A DNA stretch of 64,000 nt, taken from assembly GCA_037042185.1 (NCBI GenBank), contig JAXQJY010000022.1:124001-188000 (forward strand), read 5' to 3'. A program made the translations under genes and the position numbers. Positions 11,197 through 21,773 of this stretch are shown here, piece by piece (within the stretch, counting starts at the first letter, position 1; every line of letters begins with the position of its first letter). The stretch is from Sordariomycetes sp. S80-01Y (Eukaryota > Ascomycota > Sordariomycetes). The notes beneath the pieces were generated by a model. It ran no database searches. It saw only the letters and a list, made by a program, of their open reading frames with translations, and was not told where the DNA came from.

Positions 11197-12658
11197 ATGG
11201 CTGAGCCCACGCCATCTCAAGAGCCGGCACCGGCAGGAAAAGCACCCTCAGAACCACAGGCCGCCGCGACCTCACAACCACAGGAGCAGCAGAAGGACCA
11301 GAAGAAGCCCGCACCCAAGCAAGGGCAAGACGCAGCAGCCCCGGCAGGCGAGAAGAAGCTGTCAGGCGCCGAGCTCAAGAAGAAAGCCAAGGAGGAGAAG
11401 GCAGCACGGCGCGCACAAGCAAAAGCAGCCAGCAGCGGGCCTCCCTCAGGCCCTCAGCAGCAAGGCCAGCAAGGCGGCGGGGACAAGGGCGGCAAGGGCA
11501 AACCCAAGAAGCAGGATGGTCAGCAGGGGCAGCAGCAGCAGAGCCTTCCGGTGCGGACAGCAGCTGATCAGAAGCCCAAAGAGGAGAAGTCCGCGCTTCC
11601 AGATGCGCTGGGACATTTGTCCCTGGCAAGGAGGCCGGGCATTACGGGGACGGACAAAGATGTGCAGCAGCCCATATTAATCTTGGGCCAGCACATGGCT
11701 GCGTTCAATCCTCAAGTTCGGGACAGCACTGATCGGATCATCTACACCCTCGCGGCTCTGAAGAAGGTGAGCATGATGAGACAAGTTTCTTGAACCCGCA
11801 TACTGACAAATGTAGGTCATCAACTCATACACAACACCCCAAGGCACAACATTTTCGAGGCATTTCACATCAAATATGCTCAACCCCCAGATCGAGCACC
11901 TATCCGCCTGCCGACCCATGTGCTTCGGTATGGGCAACGCCATCCGCTGGCTGAAGCTCCAGATCAGCAAAGTAGATATCGACCTTTCTGACTTTGAAGT
12001 TAAGAAGCAGCTGTGCAACGACATCGACATCTACGCCAAGTCCCGTATCGCACTAGCACAGCCCGAGATTGCGAAGCAGGCTGCCGAGCAGTTGAGGGAC
12101 GGCGACACCGTCTTGACGTACGGCGACCATAGCCTTGTCAGGGCGACGTTGGTTCACGCACATGAGAATGGAAAGAATCTCAGGGTAATTTTCTGTGAAG
12201 ATCCACACGAGCCTCAGGCTCAGGGCTTTGTGAGGAAGCTCAAGGCGGAGGGTATCCAGCCGAGGCAAATCGAGATATCGTTTAGTCACTCCCAGCACGG
12301 CATGAAACTGCAGGAGGCAGTCAGGGCAGGAGAACGGGTCACGGTGCTGTCTGGCGCGGAGGCCATGTTCACTGACGGTGCGTTGTACGCTCGCCACGGG
12401 ACTGCGGACATCGCGGCCAAGGCCTCCAAGCTCGGACGCAACTTTGTGGCCCTGTGCGAGACAATCAACGTCACGGAACGCGTGGCGGCTGACTCACAGA
12501 CCCTGAACGAGTTCGATCCCGAGATGGCTTCGCATGACATGGCGAGGTTACTGTTCGACGTTACCCCGGCCAAGCACATCGCAAGGATCGTGACCGAGTT
12601 CGGGTCTTGCCCCCCGGAGTCGATGGACACGTTTGCAGGTGACCAGGATGACATCTAG
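11197..12658 (+). CDS. GCD2: Translation initiation factor eIF2B subunit delta
   Basis: Exons 11197-11766 and 11816-12658 (49-nt intron) encode 470 residues. The first ~140 residues are a low-complexity Lys/Gln/Ala/Pro region, as in other eIF2B delta proteins. The C-terminal two thirds are the eIF2B alpha/beta/delta fold: helix bundle with YTTPQGTTFSRH, ACRPMCFGMGNAIRWLK, then the Rossmann-like domain with GDTVLTYG, VIFCEDPHEPQAQG, and a C-terminal FDVTPAKHI segment. eIF2B is the GDP-GTP exchange factor for eIF2; the delta subunit senses eIF2 alpha phosphorylation and so controls translation of the Gcn4/Cpc1 activator. The intron interrupts the start of the conserved domain. Confidence 0.95.
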
Positions 12659-12980
12659 AAGAGAATCCTAGAGACACGGGCGGAGTTAATGTTAGGATGT
12701 GTGTGAAGTGTGCGGAGGACCGGCTCGAAGCACTCGACAGCGCCGATGGGCGAGAAGCGAGCGCTCAGTAGGCCATAGAAAAATAGACCCAGAGTCGCAG
12801 CGTCCATCCACACCTTGTCCAAGAATACGTTTGCGTTACCAAAAGCCAGCGAAAACCACTTGTAGTCCACAAAGGGAAGACCAATGTCAATTCGCAAGGA
12901 AGCCCTCTCTATTCCATTCCAATATGTACATCCCTCCTACCGCGCAACCCCCGCCTCCATCTCGATTCGATCGTAGCTGC
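12659..12980. other. Intergenic region between convergent genes
   Basis: 3' flanks of eIF2B delta and the complex I subunit. No gene or structured element is seen. Confidence 0.6.
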
Positions 12981-13316
12981 TCACGCTTCGGCGCCCTGAG
13001 CCTCGGCGTCCCTCGCGGCCTTCCTCGCCCTCTTCTCCAGCAGGGCATTCTTCCTCTGGTCCAGCATGCTCGTCTGCCTCTCGTCGACGCCCTGCATCCA
13101 GTATCCGAAGGTCGCGCCGCCGAGGGCGTAGGCGGGGTACGCCCAGAGGGACGACTTGTTGAAGAAGGGGCGCATCTCGATGCCCATCTGCCAGAAGCGC
13201 ACGGCGAGGCCTGTACACGGTCGCCGGGGTTAGTCACTGGGCTGGATGGGATGGTAGCTTCGTAGGTTGGGGGGTGACGTACCGAAGGCGCTCCAGAAGG
13301 CGACGCGGTGCGGCAT
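12981..13316 (-). CDS. Probable mitochondrial complex I accessory subunit (14-kDa type)
   Basis: Exons 13316-13283 and 13210-12981 (72-nt intron) encode 87 residues. The protein has a hydrophobic N-terminal stretch with aromatic residues (VAFWSAFGLAVRFWQMGIEM), a second short hydrophobic segment around WAYPAYALGGATFGYW, then a charged helix rich in Arg, Lys and Glu. This matches my recollection of the fungal NADH:ubiquinone oxidoreductase 14-kDa subunit, a small inner-membrane accessory protein. The gene is too small and split for simple open-frame calling; the splice restores AFGLAVRFW. The alternative is another small mitochondrial inner-membrane protein. Confidence 0.6.
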
Positions 13317-13636
13317 TGTGGCCAATTGGTCGTGTGTGGGTTGGAAGTCGGTGGCTTGGAGGTGTGTGAGGACGCTCGACCGCAATTTCGGGAGACTGGC
13401 GAGCTTGAGAGTCGGTGGACGTAAGTTGCGGCGATGGGACGTGAAGTCGTGAGGTTCGGTAGCGAGCGGATTGGTGCAGGACCCACATCGAAATAATCAC
13501 GTGACCGACTCCAGAGCCACCCCTTTCTCCGAAGTTTGGGATTGAAGAAGTATGATAGTGGGTAAGGGGTTTAAATTCATACGACGGTTCGCGGTAAGGG
13601 TATTGAAGCCTATCTGAATAGTAGTTACATCTAAGT
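13317..13636. other. Intergenic region with E-box
   Basis: Upstream region of the complex I subunit and 3' flank of the ornithine acetyltransferase. It contains the palindrome TCACGTGA at 13497-13504, about 180 bp before the subunit's ATG. The same 8-mer occurs at 26035-26042 upstream of the Shg1-domain gene. No gene is seen. Confidence 0.6.
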
Positions 13637-15041
13637 CTAAGTCCGGTAATCCCCGTTGATAGTCACGTAGTCATGACTGAAGTCGCAAGTCCAATGCACA
13701 GTGCTCTTATCCCCCGTGCCCAGGTCAACCACAATTTCCAGATCCTCATGCTCCAGTATCTCGCTGGCCCGCTCCTCGTCCACCGTCTCCGGCTCGCCGT
13801 TGACCAGCAATTTCAGCTCAGCGGAGCCGTCGGCCGGGATGAAGGACACGTTGGTCCTCTCGGGCACGATCTCCTCCACGTCGTTGATCGGTTGCCCCGG
13901 GGGCGTGATGAGCGCATATCCCGCTGCGCAGAGGATACGTCCCCAGTTGGCGTCCTTCCCGTAGAGGGCAGTCTTGACGAGCGGGGAGCGGGCTATGGAG
14001 CGGGCGATCTCGCGGGCGCCGGCTTCGGTGGCGGAGTTGGTGACCCGGATGGTGACGAACTTGGTGGCGCCCTCGCCGTCGCGGACGATGAGTTTGGCGA
14101 GGTCAGCGGAGAAGTCGGTCAGGACATCCTTGAAGGTCTGGTAGTCAGCCGAGTCCTCGGATGAGATCTCCTTGCCCCCGGCAGCGCCGTTTGCCAGCAG
14201 GGCGGCTGTGTCGTTGGTGGAAGCGTCGCCGTCGATGGTGATGGCGTTGAAGGACCGGTCGACGGCGTGCTTGACGACCTGGGGCATGATGGCTGGCGAG
14301 ATGGGTGCGTCGGTGGCGAGGATGGTAAGGAGCGTGGCCATGTTGGGAGCGATCATGCCGGCGCCCTTGGTCATGCCTGCGATGCGGTACTCGATACCGG
14401 GCGAAGACGGTAGGCTAAAGGACCGAGACATGAGTTTGGGGAAGGTATCCGTGGTGCAAATAGCTTTGGCGCAGTTCATCCAGTGCTTGTGTGAGTCGCC
14501 TGCTTGGTGGTACGCCACGGGGATGTGGTCCACGATCTTTTGTATCGGTAGTCTGTCTCGATGTTAGCAAAGCCGGCCATTGACAGCATCCGACCGACCG
14601 ATGAAATGCTCACCTCTGTCCAATAACACCCGTGCTCATGACCAGCGTCGAGTCATCGCTGCCCACCCTCTGATCCGTGGTCCTCGCCATGGCCTGCGCA
14701 TCCTGCAAGCCGCCCTGGCCGGTGACGGCGTTGGCGCAGCCAGAGTTGACGACGACGCTCCTCAGTCCCTCATTCTTCCTCGTCTGCAGCACCCGCCTCG
14801 AGAAGGTGACTGGCGCGGCCTGGAACTTGTTCTTGGTGAAGACGGCGGCGGCGGCGCAGGCGCGGTCCGAGGTCAGGATGGCCAGGTCCGGCTTGGACGT
14901 GTTGCCGGGCTTGACGCCGACGTGGACGCCCGACGCGGCGAAGCCCTGGGGGTAGACGCCGGACTGGGGCACGTATTTGGCCTTGGCGGCGGGAATTGAG
15001 CTGCCCAGAGAGGCTGAGTAGCAGCGCGCTGTGACCTTCAT
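13637..15041 (-). CDS. ARG7: Arginine biosynthesis bifunctional protein ArgJ, mitochondrial (glutamate N-acetyltransferase / ornithine acetyltransferase)
   Basis: Exons 15041-14614 and 14552-13637 (61-nt intron) encode 447 residues. A short basic, Ser/Ala-rich N-terminus ([15 protein letters not shown]) fits a mitochondrial targeting peptide. The conserved autocleavage region [18 protein letters not shown] places the nucleophile at Thr216, so the precursor should split into alpha (1-215) and beta (216-447) chains. Other family marks are [23 protein letters not shown], the DANWGR motif and a C-terminal [10 protein letters not shown]. The enzyme transfers acetyl from N-acetylornithine to glutamate and so recycles acetyl groups in the arginine pathway. 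A perfect Gcn4/Cpc1 site lies 110 bp upstream. The start at 15041 is the only good ATG before the targeting sequence. Confidence 0.97.
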
Positions 15042-15618
15042 GGCTGCGCGGGTTGTGGTGGTGAGAGGTGAGGTGAGGTGAGCTGGATGAGGGTGAGCGG
15101 TCAGGGTCCGGTCGACTTTTTGGAGGCGGCTGGCCGGTGTCCGGATTGGGTGACTCAAGCAAGTCGACGTTGTCAGCGCGCCCTTCTGTGTCAACTGTGG
15201 AGTGTGATCGTCACTTTAATACGTGGTTGGGTAATGTGCGAATTATTCCAATTGAAATCTAATGTTTTTCGTCGGTGGTTGCTCATATATGCTTCTTCAG
15301 TATGGTGACCGAAGTCGGCGGTAGAGGCGGATTCCACTTTAAGTCCAGCCTTTGGATCTAATTTACGTGCGGACTACAACAGGTAGCTAGGCCATCTTGC
15401 ATCAGAAAAGAGACTAACGCAAAAAAAGAGTACAAATGAGTTCCCGCGACATGAATTGTTGAACGACGGCGGATCTTCGCTGCTGCTAAATGCTTTATAT
15501 ACGTTCTCGTTGAGAATGTAGTCTATCGGCCACGGATTGACCCTTCCATTGCCATGTCGGCCACAATTGCTCCCCAGGTGGTCTCCCTTGAAGCCCTCGC
15601 CTGCTGCCGAGAATTGGC
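15042..15618. other. Intergenic region, ornithine acetyltransferase promoter
   Basis: Holds the leader and promoter of the acetyltransferase (minus) and the 3' flank of trimethyllysine dioxygenase. Apart from the TGACTCA at 15151 nothing notable is seen. Confidence 0.6.
15151..15157. promoter_or_regulatory. Gcn4/Cpc1-type site TGACTCA upstream of ArgJ
   Basis: A perfect bZIP consensus 110 bp before the ATG of the arginine biosynthesis gene, matching the known cross-pathway control of this pathway in fungi. Confidence 0.65.
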
Positions 15619-17388
15619 CTACAAGTCGTTCTGGAACGATACAGCGGGCTGGTAGAAATCGTTTGTCGCCTTTGCCAGGCGCCACCTTGACTGGAAGTCG
15701 TCACGATTGACTGGAAATGAGGAGTCAGCATGCCACATGGCCGAGAGGATGTCAACGGGTGACGTGGACGGATACTCACTGTAGGCGCCACACACGCGAC
15801 GGTCGCCCGAGAAGGCAGTACGTCCATGAAGGACGCGCCAGTTGTTGAAGACTGCCAATGTTAGCCGTACTGCCACACTCACACGTAAAGTAAGGGAACA
15901 TACTCAGGAGCGTCCCAGGTCTCAGCTTCATCTGGATCTGCATCTCCGGACTCGAAAGGAGGGCGTGGAACTTCCTCGCGGCGTCATACCACTCAACAGC
16001 ATCCTCCACTGGCACCGTACCACGGTCATCGTTGTTCCAGCGGATGCGCTTGATCAACCCGGACTCGGTATGACGCTCGATGACGGGGTATCTTTGGTCT
16101 GGCGTGATGCAGGCCTCCGCGTTGCCGTTGGCATACCATGGGATGCGTGTTTCCGTAAGGACCTTGAAAGCCCTGGGATCGGCCTTTTCTAGGAGAACGG
16201 CGGCTCGCATACCGTCGACGAGGATGGTCTCGCCGCCCTCCGCTGGGCCTGAGTGCTTGCCATCCTTGTGCGAGAGGACATGGAAGGCCTGCAGACCCGC
16301 TGGTTCGGTGAAGTAGGTCGTATCAGTATGCGCCGCCAATGCCTGGTTCGTGTATGCCGTATCTTTCTTGGCTAGATCAGCTGTAAAGTCGTAGAAGCCG
16401 CCGTAGTGAGTATTTCGAATTGGGCCGATCATCTCGAGAAGTTTCTCAGTTGGCTCGCCAGATTCGTGAGGAACGCCCTCAATGGTCGCAACACCCCAGC
16501 GATTGAGGTTTTCCATCAGCCTGGACATGCCAGAATCGTGCTTATTCTGCATGAAACCCTCATACGTGATCGGGTTCTCCCTCCAGGAAGCCGCCTCTTT
16601 GTTGAAGCGTTCCGCATCCCAGGTGAGGCTGGCTCCCCAGGGCCCGACGTTGGGCTTGCCGCCGAGCTTGCGCATCCATCTTTTGCTGTACTCTCCGACG
16701 TGACCATCGGACCAGTGGGCTTTCATAACTTGGGCTTTGGTATTGGTTAGTCCATAACTCTCAGGCATGCTGCCGCTCTTCCAGAGTCCTTCTTTCTTAC
16801 AGTCATTGTTCGCCCACTCGGCCTTCACAAGTCTCGGGCTCTCGAGATGGAAAGTGTTGAATGTTCTTTGTTGGGTTTCGGGGTTTATGCACTTCGAGCA
16901 TTGGCAGTTGTCCCGCAACCATAAGGCTGGACTGCCCTTGAACATCAGCCCTGCGGGTGGTCTGGCAGAGGATATCGACTTACAGTGTGACACGTTTGCT
17001 CTTCCCATCGTCTTCTAACACACCCTCTTGGGAGTCAAGATACTCGGGATCACCTTTGTTAATAAGCACGCATGTATCTGGCTCCTTGTGGCCAGGTACG
17101 AGCGTCATCTCGCCCACGGACACCGTGCCATCGAATGTCGAGGTGATGTTGGAGGCATTCCGCCAGGAGGGATCCGGGGTCTCGCGGAACTCTTGCTTTC
17201 CTAATGTATTTCCACCGGAATTTGTATCGACTTGGCTCTGCCAGCGCTTGATTACAAGTGAGCCTGCGGGGTTTAGGGGTGCGCTGGTGCTCCTGGATAT
17301 GTCAATTAAAGGACAGGTATCTCATGGCTTCTTCTCAGACTCACCTCGAGGCTGCCCGCACGGCACATGTGAGTCCACGGCTGAACAT
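15619..17388 (-). CDS. Trimethyllysine dioxygenase, first enzyme of carnitine biosynthesis
   Basis: Five exons: 17388-17345, 17292-16984, 16931-15904, 15851-15780 and 15710-15619, joined by 48-69-nt introns; 514 residues. The first exon, MFSRGLTCAVRAAS, looks like a mitochondrial presequence. The N-terminal domain has the Cys-rich WLRDNCQCSKC (zinc-binding in this family). The catalytic domain is a TauD/TfdA-type 2-oxoglutarate Fe(II) fold with H319-T-D321 in HTDTTYF and the distal ligand H469 in WRVLHGR, then GDRRVCGAY. The HTDTTYF form points to trimethyllysine dioxygenase rather than gamma-butyrobetaine hydroxylase. It converts N6-trimethyllysine to the 3-hydroxy form. Intron 2 was placed using the GCTGAT branch and the conserved PALWLRDNC junction. 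Confidence 0.88.
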
Positions 17389-17919
17389 TCTGAGTTATTC
17401 ACATCCGCCAATGAGAGACAAGCGGTGTTTGAATGAGAATGAGACGTCAATTGATGACATGAGCTCTGGGACCTCGACAAAATTACTTGGTGCCTCTGAG
17501 GAGTAAACGAGATTCGCGATCTAGGTACGGAAGACCCCAACGTTAAGCCGAGGCCGGGCCACGAACATAGACCCGCCCGTCCGGGGAGTCGGAGCATGAC
17601 GCCCGTGCACCGGAACACACCGAGGCGAGATTAGCTAAGCTTGATGATCCGGCACTGCACCTGGCAATGAACCCACAGCTTCAGCACTGGCTTTGTCCCT
17701 ACGTGACAAACACAAGCCGCCTAGGATCTCAACTGCAAGGAACGGTCCGTGTCACAGAGAAAGGCCTTCGCGACGACTTCCTCCGTCTTCAACGATCTTC
17801 GACGACCTTTCGCGGCGGCTGCTCAAGCTGCCATGGCCACTCTCTCGCCACGCCGCGTTTGAGCACGATCCCTACGCTTCACAGAAGAGCAGCAGAGATC
17901 GCGCACGCATCGAGTCGAC
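17389..17919. other. Divergent promoter between trimethyllysine dioxygenase and ubiquitin protease
   Basis: 531 bp shared between the two starts. Open frames here are short and domain-free. No clear motif beyond general GC-rich sequence is seen. Confidence 0.55.
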
Positions 17920-20073
17920 ATGGCTTTCCGACAGCCGGATCTAAACGGACTGTATTTCGACCGCACCCATCAACTCACACAGCGCCACGCAGTAAGCGAC
18001 TCCCGACAAACAGCCTGGCACTTCCTGAATCAACCAAGTGTCATCATCACCGCCCTGCTCATCGTCGTCACGTACCTCGTCAACGCCTATCTCCCACCGG
18101 GCACGTTTGAAGAATACGCCTCCTCCGCAGGCCACCGTCTGTGGGACTCGCTTGTCACGATAACGCCGGCTCCCCTGCTTTTCGCCTTGGACAACTGGTT
18201 CGATCCTCAAATGGTTGGGACGCAGAGCAAGACTCATGACTCCAAGAGCGCCGCAATGAGGAGGGTATTTGGGTTGGATAAGGGTCGTGGTATTGTTGCG
18301 TCTGTGTTTCAGGCACGCACTCGGGCGCTGTCGTTGACCGAGAATGCGTTGGGCTTCAAGCTTGACACCGAAAAGCCAGCCGGGCTCGGGAATCGTGACA
18401 ATTCCTGCTTTCAAAACAGCATTCTACAAGGACTGGCGTCGTTGGACACACTTCCAGACTACCTCGCGACTTGCTTGCGCAATGTAGAGAAGCAGGGCGA
18501 CAATGCGCACAGCGTTGTGACGCAGACCTTGAGGGAGCTACTATCGGATTTGAACGACGCGTCCAACAATGGGAGGACGTTATGGACACCCGGTAAGCTC
18601 AGGATGCTGAGTACATGGACACAGCAAGATGCGCAGGAATACTTTTCCAAAATCCTTGACGACATCGATAAAGCCGCCTCCAAGGCATTGGAAGCGAGCA
18701 GGCAACATTCCGGGTTCGAGTCGGAAGGCATCGACAAGGACACAGCTGCCAGTCAACATAGCGACGACAGCGGCTATTCGAGCGCGGCTAGCAACAAGAC
18801 CTCGGACACCACGTCATTTCGAAATCCCTTGGAGGGGCTGCTCGCTCAGCGGGTCGCGTGTGTGCAGTGCGGGCACTCGGATGGTCTGTCCATGATACCC
18901 TTCAATTGCCTGACGCTGAGTCTAGGCCTGCGCCGACAGCACGATCTTTACGAAAGGCTCGATTCCTACAGCACATTGGAGGCCATTGAAGGGGTAGAGT
19001 GCCCAAAGTGCACGCTTCTCAAGGCGCAAAGGCTTCTCGACAAGCTTGTATCACAAATGCGAGACAAGGGCACCCCAGATGCGCAGCTTGCGGAGCCCGT
19101 TCGGAGGCTCGAAGCGGTGGAGCTGGCCCTCGAGGAGGACCATTTCGACGAGAAGACGCTCACGGAGGAGTGCAAGATCTCAAACCAAAGCAAAGTCACC
19201 ACCACGAAGACGAAGCAAATCGTCATTGCCCGCCCGCCCCAGAGCCTTGCAATCCACGTCAACCGCTCCGTCTTTGACCCTTCAACGTTCGACATGATAA
19301 AGAATTCGGCGCCGGTTGACTTTCCAATGACGCTTGATCTCGGCCCGTGGTGCTTGGGTAGTGCCGACGGCACGAGCAAGGCAGTCGATCCGGAGAAGCA
19401 AGGCTCGGGCGCGGAGGAATGGCTCCAAGATCCGAAGAGATCGATGATTGCGGGCGATACGAGGCCCTCTAGACTGAGCGGGCCGATATATGAGCTGCGA
19501 GCGGTCGTCACGCACTACGGACGTCACGAGAATGGTCATTACATCTGTTACAGGAGACACCCACGTACGAAGCCCTCGACCACAGCGCGTTCGAACGAAG
19601 AAGCTGAAGTCGACGACGTTGGGGAAGACGTCCAATTGGAAGAGGTCGGCCGCGAGAAGCAGGGAGAGGCTGAGCCGGAGATGGACTGGTGGCGACTCAG
19701 CGACCACAATGTGTCAAAAGTCGATGCCGAGACGGTCTCATCACTAGCCCCGGGCGTCTTCATGCTCTTCTATGATTGCATCGACCCTAGCATGGTTTTG
19801 CAGGAGTACGATGACGCAACGGCCTCGGAGTCGCTAGCCACGCAGGTCGATGCTGATGCCGGTCCGCAAACAGCACCAGATCAAGCGGATCCTGGCGTTG
19901 TCCCTCCCCGGGCAGATTCTATAAGCGAAGTCGGGTCAACGACCGGGACAGCGTCAGTGGTGGAATCAGAGTCTACGACAGAGACAGAGGCGACAGAGGC
20001 GACAGAGGTGGAACCGACGGCAACAACAGAGAGCCCGAGACGGGTGCCATCGCAAGATAGCAACGGAGCATGA
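17920..20073 (+). CDS. Membrane-anchored ubiquitin carboxyl-terminal hydrolase (USP family, Ubp1-like)
   Basis: A single exon of 717 residues. A hydrophobic segment at about 40-58 (VIITALLIVVTYLVNAYL) predicts an N-terminal membrane anchor, as in yeast Ubp1. The USP catalytic domain has the Cys box GLGNRDNSCFQNS with nucleophile Cys163, and the His box GRHENGHYICYRR with His540. Two CxxC pairs (CVQCGHSD and CPKC) form a likely zinc finger in the fingers region. The Cys box has Asp where most USPs have Gly (GLxNxGNTC) and Ser for Thr, which may reflect this subfamily. The C-terminal ~90 residues are acidic and end in a Thr/Glu repeat (TETEATEATE). It removes ubiquitin from proteins, probably at an organelle surface. 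Confidence 0.9.
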   Translation: MAFRQPDLNGLYFDRTHQLTQRHAVSDSRQTAWHFLNQPSVIITALLIVVTYLVNAYLPPGTFEEYASSAGHRLWDSLVTITPAPLLFALDNWFDPQMVGTQSKTHDSKSAAMRRVFGLDKGRGIVASVFQARTRALSLTENALGFKLDTEKPAGLGNRDNSCFQNSILQGLASLDTLPDYLATCLRNVEKQGDNAHSVVTQTLRELLSDLNDASNNGRTLWTPGKLRMLSTWTQQDAQEYFSKILDDIDKAASKALEASRQHSGFESEGIDKDTAASQHSDDSGYSSAASNKTSDTTSFRNPLEGLLAQRVACVQCGHSDGLSMIPFNCLTLSLGLRRQHDLYERLDSYSTLEAIEGVECPKCTLLKAQRLLDKLVSQMRDKGTPDAQLAEPVRRLEAVELALEEDHFDEKTLTEECKISNQSKVTTTKTKQIVIARPPQSLAIHVNRSVFDPSTFDMIKNSAPVDFPMTLDLGPWCLGSADGTSKAVDPEKQGSGAEEWLQDPKRSMIAGDTRPSRLSGPIYELRAVVTHYGRHENGHYICYRRHPRTKPSTTARSNEEAEVDDVGEDVQLEEVGREKQGEAEPEMDWWRLSDHNVSKVDAETVSSLAPGVFMLFYDCIDPSMVLQEYDDATASESLATQVDADAGPQTAPDQADPGVVPPRADSISEVGSTTGTASVVESESTTETEATEATEVEPTATTESPRRVPSQDSNGA

Positions 20074-20981
20074 GGACGAAGAGGACACTGCTTTGCTGTA
20101 TGCATTTTTGTATTGACCTAGGCGCCGTTGGATTGCATAGCGATGGTGTTAAAGGAGGCCTACTACCGATATGTCTAAAGACCTCGGAGGCAGAACAATG
20201 AATTTATGATAACTCGATTGAATAGCTCATAGTGGACACCGATCTATCCAGTTTGCAGTCTCTTTGGAACAATGTTGTACGCGTAAGACCCCCTCGATTG
20301 GCGACGAGGAAACACCGTGCGGTTCCTACTCGCGTGTGGACTTGGTGTGTTTCGGCCAAGACTGACGTCCCGTTTTCCGGCTACCCCTTTTTTGCCAGGA
20401 TTCCCGCACCCCGTATTAGACAGACTCTCGGCGACGCGTACTCGACGCGTAACTTCTCGAGATGCACTCCCACGGCCGATTGCTGATTTATTCACCACTG
20501 GCGCATTCTATTCCCATTGGAACTGAATAGCACGGGGACATCGATTTGGGACGACCTAAGCGGCTGTCGCTTGGCTTTTACGTGGAGCGCCAGACAAGCT
20601 TTACTTGGCCTGGGCGCGTTACTGCAGGTACAGTCTCGGCGATCGACCATCTCCTAATCACCTCACACCAAAGGCCTCCTCCCAAGCTGGCGAAAAAAAG
20701 AAAGGACCAATGCGGTTCTGGCGACGTGTTGGGTGACCGGCCAATTGCTGGACCGAGACAGGACTCGCGCGAGGAACTTTGTCCGTGCCGTGCCGTGGGG
20801 AGAGAGGCCTTATGCTTTGGGGATGTGGCCTGTGGGACCCAGGCGAAGCTTACGGCCGGCCCATCAGAGTCAACGGTAGGACCTGTGTGCTGGGGCCATG
20901 CTGTCCGGAGGGAACTGGCTGAACTTTACTGTCAGCCATCCGGCAATGAAGGGCAGAGAAATATCACAAAGGAGGAGCTGC

Positions 20982-21059
20982 AAAAGTGACAGCGCGCGAT
21001 TGGATGGTAATGGCCATCCGATCAGGGGCTGCTCGTACCGTGAAAGTGACAGAGCGCGC
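20982..21059. repeat. Direct repeats flanking an inverted repeat
   Basis: A near-copy of AAAGTGACAGCGCGC (20983-20997) recurs as AAAGTGACAGAGCGCGC (21043-21059). Between them is an inverted repeat, GATTGGATGG (20998-21007) and CCATCCGATC (21014-21023), arms matching at 9 of 10 positions with a 6-nt loop. Confidence 0.6.
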
Positions 21060-21344
21060 AGACCGTCAACCATGATGGAGATTGCCCACTTCCCGATGCT
21101 CACCCGCCCAGGGCCCAGGCCAAGTCTCCTCCCACTGACAAGCTTTCCATGTCCAGGGGGCCACACCGGCACCGCACGGGGGCCTCTCGTTCGCTGGCAG
21201 ATAATAGGGGACCCTCCGAGTCGTGCTGCGCCGCTGCGGCCGGCAACACCACAGGCCAAAGGTCACTGCTTACTCCTTAGTAGCGAATCCTCCCTCCTTC
21301 GTCAGCCCAGCGCAGCCAAGCCCAGCCCAGTGTGCACCCGCTGT

Positions 21345-21395
21345 CGCTGAGGCTCCTCAGCGCTGTAGTGCTGCTCCCTGCCAGTGCCACTACAG
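21345..21395. repeat. Two adjacent short inverted repeats (possible leader hairpins)
   Basis: CGCTGAGG-CT-CCTCAGCG (21345-21362) is a perfect 8-bp inverted repeat with a 2-nt centre. It is followed directly by CTGTAGTG (21363-21370) and CACTACAG (21388-21395), another perfect 8-bp pair with a 17-nt loop. They lie about 400 bp upstream of the transporter ATG. Confidence 0.6.
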
Positions 21396-21773
21396 TGTCG
21401 TCCGTCGCGCGCCAGAAAAAAAAAGCCGGGAACAAGCTCATCCCACGCAGCACCGCGCTAATTGACCCAACACCTCGAATCCCCAATCTCCCTCCTCCCT
21501 CTCCCCCATCACCACGCCAGCCATCATCGTCAACCTCACACATTCTTTTGCTTCGCCCTCACCTTCGTCGCCGGCTCCCTCCCCGCCTCTCTTCTCTCTT
21601 TGCCCAGCCAGATCGCGCATCTCACCCCCGGCCTTGGCCTCTTCTGGGCGACTGCTGTTCCGACGCCAAGGGAGGCCTCGCCAAGCGCCCTCTCTTTCTC
21701 CCACCCCGTATTCCTCTTCCGAAGTCCCCATCCCCCCCTTTCCGAAGAAGTCGACTGAGGAGGCGACGAAACA

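Larger units (their letters stand above)
20074..21773. other. Long intergenic region, transporter promoter and leader
   Basis: 1.7 kb without a supported gene. It contains two structured elements listed separately (20982-21059 and 21345-21395). The last 300 bases are strongly C/T-rich and probably the leader of the downstream transporter. Confidence 0.55.

Noticed and set aside
12887-13500. Several overlapping minus-strand open frames around the complex I subunit
   Set aside because: They are frame shadows; only the spliced 87-residue product makes a sensible protein.
20546-20989. 147-codon frame between the ubiquitin protease and TPT genes
   Set aside because: Begins without an ATG and has no domain.
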